From: Thermococcus piezophilus
GTDB taxonomy: Archaea > Methanobacteriota_B > Thermococci > Thermococcales > Thermococcaceae
Direction: 5' to 3'
Length of the DNA: 64,000 nucleotides
Assembly (NCBI RefSeq): GCF_001647085.1
Contig: NZ_CP015520.1
Coordinates: 1,054,001 to 1,118,000 of the forward strand
A model generated the notes under the pieces. The model was not told where the DNA came from. It worked only from the letters and a program-made list of their open reading frames with translations, and did no database searches. Numbering within the stretch: the first letter of the stretch is position 1; each line of letters opens with the position of its first letter. The translations under genes and the position numbers were made by a program. Positions 53,802 to 63,879 of this stretch are shown piece after piece.

Positions 53802-54485
53802 ATGAGGATAGTGGCTGCCGACACTGGCGGAGCAGTGCTCGATGAGAAATACAATCCGGTGGGGCTTATAGCAACCGCCGCTGTGCTCGTCGAGAAGCCC
53901 TACAGAACCGCAACGCTGAGCATCGTTAAGTACGCCAACCCGTTCAACTACGACCTCGGCGGGAGGCAGGCGATAAGGGACGAGGCCTTACTGGCGGTGA
54001 AGCTCACCAGAAAGGTCAAGCCCGACGTTGTTCACCTGGACTCAACGCTCGGAGGAATCGAGATTAGGAAGCTCGACGACGTGACCATCGATGCCCTCAG
54101 GATTTCAGACAGGGGAAAGGCGGTCTGGCACGAGCTCAGGAAGGACCTCCAGCCTTTAGCGAGACGTTTCTGGGAGGACACTGGGATAGAGATACTTGCG
54201 GTTGGTAAGGAGAGCGTTTCGGTTAGGATAGCGGAGATCTTCTCGGGCCTCTACTCAGCCAAGTGGGCGCTGGAATACGCGAGGGAGAACGGAAAAGCTA
54301 TCGTTGGCCTGCCGAGATACATGAAGGTCGAAATTCGCCCTGGGAAGATCTACGGTGAGAGCCTAGACCCAAGGGAGGGTGGCCTCTACGGTGAAATCGA
54401 GGCAGAAACTGAAGGCATTGCCTGGGAGCTCTACCCCAACCCGCTCGTGAGAACCTTTATGGTGCTCGAGGTGTGGAAGGAGTAG
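53802..54485 (+). CDS. DUF4152 family protein
   Basis: A 227-residue protein of DUF4152, containing MRIVAADTGGAVLDEKY and VHLDSTLGG, acidic residues arranged as in an RNase H-like fold. Function unknown. ATG 53802 follows GGTGATGGG. Confidence 0.82.
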   Translation: MRIVAADTGGAVLDEKYNPVGLIATAAVLVEKPYRTATLSIVKYANPFNYDLGGRQAIRDEALLAVKLTRKVKPDVVHLDSTLGGIEIRKLDDVTIDALRISDRGKAVWHELRKDLQPLARRFWEDTGIEILAVGKESVSVRIAEIFSGLYSAKWALEYARENGKAIVGLPRYMKVEIRPGKIYGESLDPREGGLYGEIEAETEGIAWELYPNPLVRTFMVLEVWKE

Positions 54486-54513
54486 AGAAGAAAACAATGG
54501 GATCAGAGAGGTT

Positions 54514-56433
54514 TCAACTTTTTCTCTCTAGCTCGCTCGGGAAATTTATCGCGTCGAACGGACAGAGCTGGTTGCAGACGCCGCAGCCGGTACAGAGGAG
54601 CTCGTCGATTTTCACCTTGTTAGTCTCTGGGTCGTAGACCAGAGCTGGACAGCCAGTCAGGAGTATGCAGGCCTTGCAGCCAGTGCACTTCTCCTCTACA
54701 ACTACGGGAATTTCGCCTATCTCACCGCGCCTTATCACAGGAATGACGCACTCCCGCCTAGCTATTATCACGGCCGGCCCTTTAACCTGCATGGCCTCCT
54801 TTATGGCCTCTCTCGTTGCCTTCAGGTCGTAGGGATCTACAGTCTTAACGTACTGGACTCCAAGCGCCTTGACAAGGGCTTCTATGTCTACCTCTTTGAA
54901 CTTCTTTCCAGTCTCGCTTCCCCCCGTTCCCGGATGCGGCTGGTGGCCGGTCATTGCCGTCGTCCTGTTGTCGAGTATCATGACCAAGACGTCCAGATTC
55001 TTGTAGACAGCATCAACCAGTGGCTGGATTCCGTTGTGGAAGAATGTAGAGTCTCCGATCGTCGCTATGATTTTTTTCTTTATTGCCACGCTCTGGCCGT
55101 TGGCTAGGCTTATGCTCGCACCCATCACGAACTCCGTCCAGATGGCCTCGAGCGGCGGGAGGAGCGAGAGGGCGTAGCAGCCTATGTCACCGTGTATTGG
55201 AACCGAGTAGCGGCCCAGCTTGAGATCCCTTAGAGCGTCTAAAGCTGCCCTGTATGAGCCCCTGTGAGGACAGCCGGGACACATCACCGGTGGCCTCTTG
55301 GGGGCGAGACTTTCCGCGTAGGCCACTTCTTCCGGCTTGGTGTATTCCTCCGCTTCCCTGCCTAGGAGCCTCAGCAGAGCGTTTCTGATGAGGCTTGGGT
55401 TGAGCTCACCTTCAAGGGGTAAGTGGACAGTCCTCTTGCCGTAGATGGGAACGTTGAGACCAGCTTCGTAGGCCGCTATTTTAACCTCCTCCTCGAGGAA
55501 GGGAGCGCCGTCCTCAATGACTATTGCGAAGTCAACCGTTTTGAGGAAGTCAACGACCAGCTTTCTCGGCAGTGGGTGTGGGGTGGAGAGCTTTAGAACC
55601 TTGAAATCGCCGTCGAGCTTTGGAAGAACCTCTCTCACGTAGTTGTAGGGTGCTCCTTCGACGATTATTCCAATCCTTCCCTCGCCCTCGACCCAGTTGA
55701 AGGGCATCGAGTTGAATTCCTCCTCAATCTTTCTCAGCGTCTCGTTGAGCCACTTGTGCCTCCTCCTGTTGCCATCCATGCTTGCCCTTACATAGCGCTC
55801 TATGTCCTTCTTGAACTTGGGCTCTCTGTTCAGCTCCACAAATTCTCCAACATCAACATCGGCCGTCGTGTGGTTCACCCTCGTGGTCGTTCTGAAGATG
55901 ACAGGGACTTTATGGCGCTCACTCAGCTCGTAGGCGTAGATGATCAAATCGTGGGCCTCTTGAGGATCGGCAGGCTCAAGAACCGGGAGAAGCGAGAGCT
56001 TTCCATAATACCTGTCATCCTGCTCCGTCTGGCTGGTATGCGGTCCCGGGTCGTCCGCGACGAGAATAACTAAGCCACCTTCAACGCCCGAATATGCCAG
56101 GCTCATCAGCGGGTCGGCGGCGACGTTTAGGCCAACGCACTTCATAGTTACGAGCGCCCTTAGGCCGGTGTATGCAACCCCGGCGGCCTCCTCCAGGGCG
56201 ACCTTCTCGTTGGGCGCCCACTCGGCGAAGACTTCTGGCTTGAGATGGGCAATTGTCTCGATGACCTCGGTTGAGGGGGTTCCTGGGTAACCAGTTGCGA
56301 AGACGACGCCCGATTCAAGGGCACCGTAGGCTATCGCTTCGTTTCCCATGAGAAGCTTTTTCTCACGTTTCTTGGCTTTGGACTTGACTAAATCAGAAGG
56401 ATAAGCCTTAACCGTCTCCACGATGACCACCAT
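54514..56433 (-). CDS. iorA: Indolepyruvate:ferredoxin oxidoreductase, alpha subunit
   Basis: A 639-residue TPP-dependent 2-oxoacid oxidoreductase alpha subunit. It oxidatively decarboxylates aryl pyruvates from aromatic amino acid catabolism to acyl-CoA with ferredoxin. Seen are GYPGTPSTE at the N-terminus, the TPP motif GDSTFFHNG, and two [4Fe-4S] motifs CTGCKACILLTGCP and CTGCGVCNQLCP at the C-terminus. No iorB is adjacent. ATG 56433 or GTG 56421 (closer to GGTGG) is the start. Confidence 0.93.
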   Translation of the reverse strand: MVVIVETVKAYPSDLVKSKAKKREKKLLMGNEAIAYGALESGVVFATGYPGTPSTEVIETIAHLKPEVFAEWAPNEKVALEEAAGVAYTGLRALVTMKCVGLNVAADPLMSLAYSGVEGGLVILVADDPGPHTSQTEQDDRYYGKLSLLPVLEPADPQEAHDLIIYAYELSERHKVPVIFRTTTRVNHTTADVDVGEFVELNREPKFKKDIERYVRASMDGNRRRHKWLNETLRKIEEEFNSMPFNWVEGEGRIGIIVEGAPYNYVREVLPKLDGDFKVLKLSTPHPLPRKLVVDFLKTVDFAIVIEDGAPFLEEEVKIAAYEAGLNVPIYGKRTVHLPLEGELNPSLIRNALLRLLGREAEEYTKPEEVAYAESLAPKRPPVMCPGCPHRGSYRAALDALRDLKLGRYSVPIHGDIGCYALSLLPPLEAIWTEFVMGASISLANGQSVAIKKKIIATIGDSTFFHNGIQPLVDAVYKNLDVLVMILDNRTTAMTGHQPHPGTGGSETGKKFKEVDIEALVKALGVQYVKTVDPYDLKATREAIKEAMQVKGPAVIIARRECVIPVIRRGEIGEIPVVVEEKCTGCKACILLTGCPALVYDPETNKVKIDELLCTGCGVCNQLCPFDAINFPSELERKS

Positions 56434-56505
56434 ATGCTATCTGTGCCGAGGGTTAAAACTCTATGCTCAGAAAAGTACCTGTAAAAATCGAAAAATTTTC
56501 GAAAG

Positions 56506-56758
56506 TCACTTTTCCCCTTTTTCCTTCTTTCCGTAGAATGCCCTGTTGGGTGTCCTAGTGAATGTATTGCTGATGCTCTGACGGCCGCTTGAGAAGGCAA
56601 AGATAGCGGCACCCATCAGGAATAAGAGAAGTATTACAATGGCCACTGAGGTGATGTCCTCCTTAAGGCCGATGGCCATCAGGACCACAGGTGCTCCGAT
56701 TATTCCAATGACCACGGGGCCATAAAGACCATAAGGAGCTTATATCCATTCTCTCCAT
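56506..56758 (-). pseudogene. Small two-helix membrane protein, frameshifted
   Basis: The downstream frame reads VVIGIIGAPVVLMAIGLKED then a second helix and a basic tail (YGKKEKGEK). The upstream start (ATG 56758, MERMDI) is in another frame, separated by one base near 56740. About 83 residues if repaired. An internal GTG start making 69 residues is the alternative. Confidence 0.5.
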
Positions 56759-56787
56759 GAAGAAACCCAAGATTTATCTTTCTTCCC

Positions 56788-57038
56788 CTAACGCTTCCTC
56801 CTGTCGTCGTAGAAGTATTTGGCGTAGGCCTGCGCCGGGGCGTCCATGATGGGTCTCTTTACTGTGAAGGCGTAGGTTATCAAAAAACGATTACCAGGCC
56901 AGCGGCAAATTATCCAATGAACCTGAACAGCAGGTAGAACGATGCCAGAAGGGTACCTATTATTACAAGAAGCACAACTCCAAAGATTCCGAACAGTATT
57001 TTATGCCCGTACCTCTTCATGAAGAGGTCGAAGTCCAT
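56788..57038 (-). pseudogene. Small membrane protein with internal stop and frameshift
   Basis: ATG 57038 after GGTGAG begins MDFDLFMKRYGHKILFGIF, a first helix, and hits TAA at 56912-56910. Just after, AAGLVIVF followed by LITYAFTVKRPIMDAP would form a second helix if one base were added in the A6 run 56882-56887. A genuine 42-residue one-helix protein is the alternative. The gene is directly upstream of the previous one. Confidence 0.5.
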
Positions 57039-57131
57039 AGGTCTCACCATAAACATTTCCTAGGCTATTGAGTAAGAACCTTCCGGGAGAAGCTTAAATA
57101 TTCTGGCTGAGAAAGTCTCAATGTGGTGGAA

Positions 57132-57419
57132 ATGAAGATTGGAGAACTCATCCAACTGCTCGACGAAACGATAGCCAACATTAAGATTGCCATAATAGCC
57201 AACCAGAACAGGGCCTTTGAGAGCCCGCACACGAGCTATGAGTTCACCCAGCGCGCTTTAGAGCTTCAGGAGGATCTTGATGACCTAATGAAGGCCAGAG
57301 AATACCTAAGCAAATTCGACCCGGAGGATGAGGCGGAGAACCACTTCTCCAAGGAAGAGCTCAGGGAGTTCCTAAAGATGCTTGAGTTGCTGAGAAACAC
57401 CGACGCCCACGTCTACTGA
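57132..57419 (+). CDS. Helical conserved hypothetical protein
   Basis: A 95-residue all-helical protein (MKIGELIQLLDETIANIKIA, ALELQEDLDDLMKAREYL) upstream of MazG by nine bases. ATG 57132 follows GTGGTGG. No family recognised. Confidence 0.7.
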   Translation: MKIGELIQLLDETIANIKIAIIANQNRAFESPHTSYEFTQRALELQEDLDDLMKAREYLSKFDPEDEAENHFSKEELREFLKMLELLRNTDAHVY

Positions 57420-57428
57420 GGTGGTTTC

Positions 57429-57962
57429 ATGGACTTCGGAGAGCTGGAGAGAAAGGTTGTGGTCTTCCGTGATGCACGAGGCTGGGCGAAGTATCACACG
57501 CCCAAAAACCTCGCCATCTCGGCAGTGGTTGAGCTCGGCGAACTTTTGGAGCACTTCCAGTGGGAAACCGACGAGGAGATTCTTGAACTCGCCGAGAACC
57601 CAACCAAAAGGGAAGCGATAGCCGACGAGATTGCGGATGTCATAATCTACATTACACTCCTCGCCCATGAGCTTGGAAACTACCTCTTCTTCTGTTTTAC
57701 GAGTAGGGGAACCAACACTAATCCAACTAACAAAGCTGGTCCGCAGATGTCTTTTGATTTTGTGTTCTCACTACGAGCCCAGGGTGGGGTAATAACTTTA
57801 AACACTGGTTCGTTCCACTTGCATGTCATGTTGTTTTCTCCTCTCTGGCATTCGAAGGTAATGTACTGCTCGCATTCACCACAGTACCCGCCGTACAGGA
57901 CTACTTTAAAAGTGGTTGCGTTAAGTTCAACCTCCCATCTGGTTATTGTGCTGTTCCAGTAA
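57429..57962 (+). CDS. MazG-like nucleotide pyrophosphohydrolase with replaced C-terminus
   Basis: The first 82 residues match MazG/dCTP pyrophosphatase proteins, which remove non-canonical dNTPs. The Mg-binding motifs are present (ELGELLE, then EIADVIIYITLLAHEL). After about position 57675 the normal 20-residue tail is absent and the frame runs on through about 95 unrelated codons antisense to the CGP-CTERM gene. The catalytic residues are retained, so activity of the chimera is possible. Confidence 0.7.
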   Translation: MDFGELERKVVVFRDARGWAKYHTPKNLAISAVVELGELLEHFQWETDEEILELAENPTKREAIADEIADVIIYITLLAHELGNYLFFCFTSRGTNTNPTNKAGPQMSFDFVFSLRAQGGVITLNTGSFHLHVMLFSPLWHSKVMYCSHSPQYPPYRTTLKVVALSSTSHLVIVLFQ

Positions 57963-58360
57963 CCTTTTTCCCAGTGCTCTCCGGTAATATTAGGCAGATA
58001 GTTTTTAACCCCCCATTGGTATTCTTCGAGAACCTTTAAGAGATTCCAGTCAGAAAGGTTGAATGGGACGGTTGGAGTGTGAGGGTAGTATGTGTCAAAT
58101 CTGTTTATCCTATTCCCGGATGAATAGTATGTGAGGGTTTTGATATGTGTCTCATTGTATGGAAGGATAGTGTATATTTTGTCAATCACTGAGTCATTAA
58201 GCGGGTTTAATGGGGGAGAAGTAGGGTGTGGGCCACCTTTATCTAATATCCATAACACGGTATCATTTTCTTTGAGAACATCCCAGATACTGATGGCATT
58301 TGTTTTTGGCAGTACGATAAGAAGGGAAAAAACGAAAAGAACAAAAGCGATCCTTTTCAA
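57680..58360 (-). CDS. Secreted protein with CGP-CTERM sorting signal
   Basis: A 226-residue secreted protein: signal peptide (KRIAFVLFVFSLLIVLP), a Trp/Tyr-rich beta domain with a CGECEQY motif and N-glycosylation sequons, and a C-terminal CGP motif (DICGPALL) followed by a hydrophobic segment and KQKKR. This matches CGP-CTERM, the Thermococcales sorting signal of exported proteins. TTG 58360 with GGAGGGATGAG upstream is the start, immediately after the metalloprotease gene stop. Confidence 0.82.
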   Translation of the reverse strand: MKRIAFVLFVFSLLIVLPKTNAISIWDVLKENDTVLWILDKGGPHPTSPPLNPLNDSVIDKIYTILPYNETHIKTLTYYSSGNRINRFDTYYPHTPTVPFNLSDWNLLKVLEEYQWGVKNYLPNITGEHWEKGYWNSTITRWEVELNATTFKVVLYGGYCGECEQYITFECQRGENNMTCKWNEPVFKVITPPWARSENTKSKDICGPALLVGLVLVPLLVKQKKR

Positions 58361-58363
58361 CTC

Positions 58364-61300
58364 TCATCCCTCCCAGTTGATCCTTAAATAGTAGCCGACT
58401 CCAGTGTACGGGCCAACCTTTGGAGTATAGTCTACCGGCAGTGTTGAATCTGGGATCCTATTAAAGTCTAAGTCAATATACAGTTTTGCATCCTGATCGT
58501 ACACTTCGTTATATGATAAAGTATGACCTATCGTAAGTAGGGCGAATACAACTTCCCACGCTGAGGTCATGTTCCGAGGTATCCGATTGATAATGTACGT
58601 TCTGTGCCAGTGAGTTAGCATTATCTCTTCTAGTTTGTCTAGATCGTTAGGCCCGTTGTGATCTTTTATGACTTTAATTAGCCCATATCCAAATTTTTCT
58701 CTCAGTTTTTTGTCGTATTCGAGGAGTTCGTTGTAGAACCAGTCGTAATCGTTCTTTTGGTTTGGATTGCCTTTTGTGCTTAGTTCGGTGGCTATTTTTG
58801 AATCGTCATGACCTTTCTTATTCCCTCGAATCCGCATATCCCGTACTCTGTTTCGAGCACATATTCCAGTGTGAATCCATCCGTATCTCCGTCCATATCA
58901 TAGTCCCATGAGAATGGTGCACCGTACTCGTCGTCAATACCAAAGACAAAGTGTGCAAGCTCGTGAGCCACGCCCCTGTAATATCCAAGGTTTTCCGGAG
59001 TGCCATACCAGTCCTTTTGGAGGTGAACGTAACCTTTGGGCACTGTTGAATTCTCTTTAAACCAGAGCCAGTACCTGAAACCATGACTAGTATAAAACCC
59101 GCCGGATTCCTCGATCCGTACCATTGAGTTCTCCCACTCTTCACTGCCCACCTGCACGTTGTTCTTTATGCTGATTTCAGCTATCATTGCGTAGCCATCG
59201 GTGTAATCGTAGATTACTTGGCTCGCCCTCTGAAAGCCTTTGATTAGTTTTTTGAGGTAATCCTCGTCAGCTTTCCAACCAATCGCGACTGAGAGCTTTA
59301 TCCCAAGAACGTCGGGCTTCGCGGGGGTCTTTCCCTATGAACAGCTCCACCGCGTTCGGGACTCCATCTCCATCGTAGTCGTAGTATGTGTCATTACGCT
59401 CTGGCGAGAACTTGTTGGTTCCAAGCTCTTTGTTAAGCTCCATCTCTCTGTGGAATGGTATCCCATCACCGTCGGCGTCGTTCAGCTTGATGAGGAACCA
59501 TATTTCTGCATCGTCCTCATCAACGTCCGTTGAGGTTGCAACGGCGTCAAAGGTCAGTGAACTCGTCTCAGTTGAGGTTTCTGAACTCGAAACTGACTCG
59601 GTGCTGAGGGTCTTGACGCTATCCTTCCCCTTCCTGAAAGTGAGCGTTGCCTCGTATTTGGCTTCGTTCTTGGCCTTTGGCGTTGCGTTGGTCGTGAGGT
59701 TGCTCATGTTGGCGTCTTTGTCTGCCCCCCGTGGGGGTTGCACTCACTTCATCGTTCAGCCTTATTGCCCTCACTTCGGCGTTCCACTTGTTGATGAGGA
59801 GGACTCTCCTCTGGGTCCCGTTGGGGAGTGTTAGGGTGAAGAGCACGGCTTCTTCAGGATTTGTGTATTGGTAGAGGGTTCCGCTCTGGTAGTCTTTTAT
59901 CTCCAGCTCGTCTATTCCGTCCCAGCCATGAACGTCTGTGATGTTTACAACGCTTAAATCGTAGCCAAGAGCCTCAAGCTCGTCGTAGTGCTTGGAGAAG
60001 GGTTCGATGTCGGTGCTTGAGTCTAAATCTCCACAAGAGCCGTCGCCACAGCCGCTCAGGTGGCCGTAACTGAAGTACTCTTTGTGGTCATCGGGATAGT
60101 CGTCGCCGCTCCAGGTTCCGGTTAGAGTGTTAAACACTATATGGGCAAATAGAGAGGATGTTGGTGAGATATCCAGCACGTTTTCTCCATCGTTCAGGTT
60201 TAACCACAAATCTATAGTCTCTGCGTTGTCTGGGATGTCAAAGGTGAACTTTGCTATTGCCTGCTCTTCTAGATTGCTGAAAATATTTTCTCCAAGGAGG
60301 GTTCTCTTTTCGTAGTCTGTGGTCATATATGCAAGTTGTGAGGTGTATACTTCTTGATATCTTCCGTTTATGAGTGTAAACGTTTTTAAGCTGACGTCTC
60401 CGCTAACTGCATCGAGTTCCCGGTACTTAAATATATAGACAGTCATCGTTGCGTCTCTAAACGGCTCTATATCCTCCGCGTTGCACCACCCGTCTCTTTC
60501 ACTGTCTGTAATAACTGTAACGTTCATTCTGTAGGTTTCCCCGACCTTTCCGTACTTGTCTACGTGGGTGAACTCAATGGTAACGTTTTCTTGGCAGTTG
60601 ATGTAATTGTATAGGACGAGATTCTTCTGAGGGCACCTGGGGAACGGGAAAACTGAAGCGTTCGCCAACGTTTACCCACACGTTTACAGTATCCCCCTCG
60701 GGGTCATAAACATAAACCTGGCCGGTGTTGTTCTCGTTGGCGTACACTTGGCCTGGAAATTCAACGCTCTCAATCCTCGGTGGGGAGTTGGACCTCACGT
60801 AGATCTTTCTGCTCCACTCGCTCGTTGAGCCGTCTTCGGCGGTCATTATTATCGTGAAGTTGTGATAGCCTGCAGTTGGCTGGCTCCAGATTAGATAAAT
60901 CCATCCTACTTTTTATGGGCGTAGATGAATCCTCTACTGAACTCATCAACTTTAGCCCCCATCAACCAAAAGCGTGAGCTGTATATCTTGAGTTGTATCT
61001 GTTGGATTTTTGGCTGTGATGTTGAACCTCAGGGGATAATCCATTACCGGAGTGTTATACCTTACTTCACTGATATATGGGTGGGGAGTAGCGTCTACGT
61101 GGAATGTCTTTCCAATGGTGGCAGTTTCTCCGTTGTAGTCTGGAACGAACCTGACTACCAGCGTGTGGTTTCCGGGAGTTGCTGTCCATACCTTGTAAAC
61201 GCTGTAGTATCTTACACTGTATTTCTCACGCTCACGTCTCTTTCAGTCCTTACCAGCGTACCGTCTACGTATACCTCTATAGTTCCGGTCCCGTCGAGTG

Positions 61301-62197
61301 CACCCCTGTTGTCCAGTTTCAAGGTCAGCGACATGTATTCCCCGTCTATCGGCGGATCTGGGTGTATTGTAATCCCCTCAATGGCAATCTCCGGTGATGC
61401 GTAGTACTGGTATCTTGAAATCACATTGCCCCAAGCGTCTATAAGGTACAGGACATCGCCATCGTTGTTTAGTATCGCGCTTTCTGGAGAGCTGGCTATC
61501 AAAATTTTTATGGGAGTGTAGGGGATGCGGAACTGCTGAGTTCTATTGAATGATCCCTGCCAAAAGCATCGATGCAATTATCTTTGGGTGTGTTCTTTAT
61601 CCAGCAGCTTGGGTTGTTATATGCATAATCATCGAGAAGGTGCCACCCTTCTAAGCTCTGAGATATAGAGCTGGGGTTATACAGGTAGGCATACTCGCCG
61701 GTTCCATCGTTGGTTAGATACTTAACGTCTATTATTTGAACCATGGAGCTGGTTGAAAGGAGTTCAACCTTAAACTCGTCGTTAATGCTCTCCGTTGATT
61801 GGACTGAATACGTGCTGACATCTTTTTCCCTTTGAATGGCTTCCAACGCTCTCCTTGGATTCCTCCAGAGGTAAGTTTTTATTATGGTGGGCTCGGTGCC
61901 GTTGTACCACTAGATCTGGAATATCAAGTCGGTTCCGTTCCAATGTGCGTTTCTGATCCTCATGTTCTCTGAAATCACCATTTCCCCGTTCAGTGTGCCG
62001 TTGAGAAGGGCTTCCATTAGCTTTAGTATTGCCCTTTTTTCCTCTGGAGCGGCGGTCTGGAGAGCGTTTAGGCACTTCTCGAAGAGTGGGTTAATAACGC
62101 CCCTTTCATTTTGGATGTCTGATGAGGCTCCTGTTGTCTGTGGCAGGCCGCTCAGTACGAGCAGCACGGCGAGAACTACTACAACCAATCGCCTCAT
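58364..62197 (-). pseudogene. Large secreted metalloprotease-like gene, multiply broken
   Basis: Across frames this reads as a protein of about 1275 residues: signal peptide (MRRLVVVVLAVLLVLSGL, ATG 62197); helical region; a lamin-tail-like domain (VKYLTNDGTGEYAYLYNP...LYLIDAWGNVISRY); a CARDB/Ig-like domain (PEIAIEGITIHPDPPIDGEY); another Ig-like domain (PPRIESVEFPGQVYANENN); two Asp-rich calcium-binding repeats (DADGDG, DYDGDG); a zinc-peptidase motif HELAHFVFGIDDEYG; C-terminus ending RINWEG. There is a TAG at 61912-61910 and about eight frameshifts, many at homopolymers. The CGP-CTERM gene begins four bases after its stop, so the two form an operon. Confidence 0.75.
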
Positions 62198-62275
62198 CTG
62201 TATCACTAGGGAAGGTCGTTGTATTGTGAGTATTGGAGATTGTGGATAAAAACATTTAGGAGACAAATTAAATTA

Positions 62276-62733
62276 TTACTCAAAGTGTTGTTCAAATGCC
62301 TTCCTCAGCCGCTTGACCTCTTCCCCGCTCATCCTGTTCTTCTCCCAGCGTTCCTTTAGGCTGAGGTTCTCGTCCTCCAAATCTAGAACGGCCTTCCTGA
62401 CGCCGCCCCGCGGGTGCCTGCAGTCTCCCTCCCATCTTGGAATCACATGCATGTGAAGGTGGGGAACCGTCTGCCCGCCGCCCTCCCAAGGTTAATGCCA
62501 ATGTTAAACGCATCAGGCTTGAGTGCCTTCTTCAGCCTCTCTATCGCGAGGTCTATGCCCCTGACCAGTGTGGCCTTCTCTTCTTCTGTCAGGTCTTCCC
62601 AGCGCTCGACGTGCCTCCTTGGAACCACTAGGAGATGCCCCCTGTTTGCTGGATACGAGTCAATCAGGATTCTGATTAGCCCGTCTTCGTAGAGTATCAA
62701 TTCCTCCCGGGGGTTGCAGAAGGGACAGTCCAT
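62276..62733 (-). pseudogene. HIT-family protein, frameshifted
   Basis: A histidine-triad nucleotide hydrolase/transferase of about 152 residues if repaired. The N-terminus has the CPFC zinc pair and ILIDSYPANRGHLLVVPRRH; the second frame has GQTVPHLHMHVIPRWEGD with the triad HxHxH, and then the C-terminus AFEQHFE. The break is one missing base at CCC 62485-62487 (GGG in coding sense). ATG 62733 follows GGTGTT. Confidence 0.8.
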
Positions 62734-62787
62734 GCCAACACCAAAGGCTTAAAACCACCTCGGAATAAAAACCCCTCGGTGGATGAG

Positions 62788-63009
62788 ATGGACGAGAGGC
62801 TCGATGCTTTAAAGAAGACATATCAAAAGTTCCTCGCCACTGGACTCGGGCTGATGCTCGTGGCGTTCGCGCTTATGATACTCCAGCCCCGCGACAGGTC
62901 GGTTTCGCTGGTCTTGGCAGTCATTGTCTTCCTGCTTGCCTTCATCCCGCTGGAGATTGCAAAGAGGATCGCCAGAAAGATGGCGGTTATGGCCCTTAGG
63001 GGAGAATAG
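62788..63009 (+). CDS. Small two-helix membrane protein
   Basis: A 73-residue membrane protein with two predicted helices (ATGLGLMLVAFALMIL and LVLAVIVFLLAFIPLEI) and a basic end. ATG 62788 follows GGTGGATGAG. It may be co-transcribed with the proteasome gene, but a promoter near 63011 makes this unclear. Confidence 0.7.
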   Translation: MDERLDALKKTYQKFLATGLGLMLVAFALMILQPRDRSVSLVLAVIVFLLAFIPLEIAKRIARKMAVMALRGE

Positions 63010-63086
63010 AAAAGCTTAATTAGGCGGTTCGAGAATTATCCCAAGAGAGTGGAAGGTATTGCGATAATCCATAGAGGTGATGTAAA

Positions 63087-63869
63087 ATGGCGTTTGTGCC
63101 ACCGCAGGCAGGCTACGACAGGGCTATTACCGTTTTCAGCCCTGACGGAAGGCTTTTCCAGGTGAACTATGCGAGGGAGGCAGTTAAGAGAGGAGCCACC
63201 GCGGTCGGTGTCAAGTGGAAGGATGGTGTCGTTCTGGCCGTTGAAAAAAGGATTACCAGCAAGCTCATAGAGCCGAGCAGCTACGAGAAGATATTCCAGA
63301 TAGACGACCACATCGCGGCAGCTCCTAGCGGTATAATAGCTGACGCGAGGGTTCTCGTTGATAGGGCCCGCGTGGAGGCTCAGGTCTACAGACTGACATA
63401 CGGCGAACCAGTCCCGCTTACCGTTCTGGTGAAGAAGATATGTGACCTCAAGCAGGCCCACACCCAGTACGGCGGTGTGAGGCCATTCGGTGCCGCCCTC
63501 CTTATGGCGGGGGTTAATGAAAAGCCCGAGCTTTTTGAAACCGATCCGAGTGGTGCCTACTTCGAGTGGAAGGCCGTTGCCATAGGCAGCGGCAGGAACA
63601 CGGCAATGGCCATCTTCGAGGAACACTACAGCGACGACTTTGACATGGAAGGAGCGGTAAAACTCGCCATCCTCGCCCTCGCGAAGACCCTCGAGGAGCC
63701 AACCCCAGACAGCATAGAGGTTGCTTATATAACCATGGAAGACAAGCGCTGGAAGAAGCTCGACAAGGACGAAGTCGCCAAGTACCTCGACGAAATCCTT
63801 GAGGAGATCAAGGAGGAGGAAGTCGAGGAAAAGGAAGAGGATTACTCGGAGCTCGACAGCAACTACTGA
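63087..63869 (+). CDS. psmA: Proteasome subunit alpha
   Basis: The 260-residue archaeal 20S proteasome alpha subunit, forming the outer rings and gate of the core particle. The gating N-terminus [20 protein letters not shown] is present, as are GRNTAMA and the acidic C-terminal tail ending in a YSELDSNY-type terminus that docks to the activator. ATG 63087 follows GAGGTGATG. The start of the exosome superoperon follows. Confidence 0.97.
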   Translation: MAFVPPQAGYDRAITVFSPDGRLFQVNYAREAVKRGATAVGVKWKDGVVLAVEKRITSKLIEPSSYEKIFQIDDHIAAAPSGIIADARVLVDRARVEAQVYRLTYGEPVPLTVLVKKICDLKQAHTQYGGVRPFGAALLMAGVNEKPELFETDPSGAYFEWKAVAIGSGRNTAMAIFEEHYSDDFDMEGAVKLAILALAKTLEEPTPDSIEVAYITMEDKRWKKLDKDEVAKYLDEILEEIKEEEVEEKEEDYSELDSNY

Positions 63870-63879
63870 GGTGAGGGCA

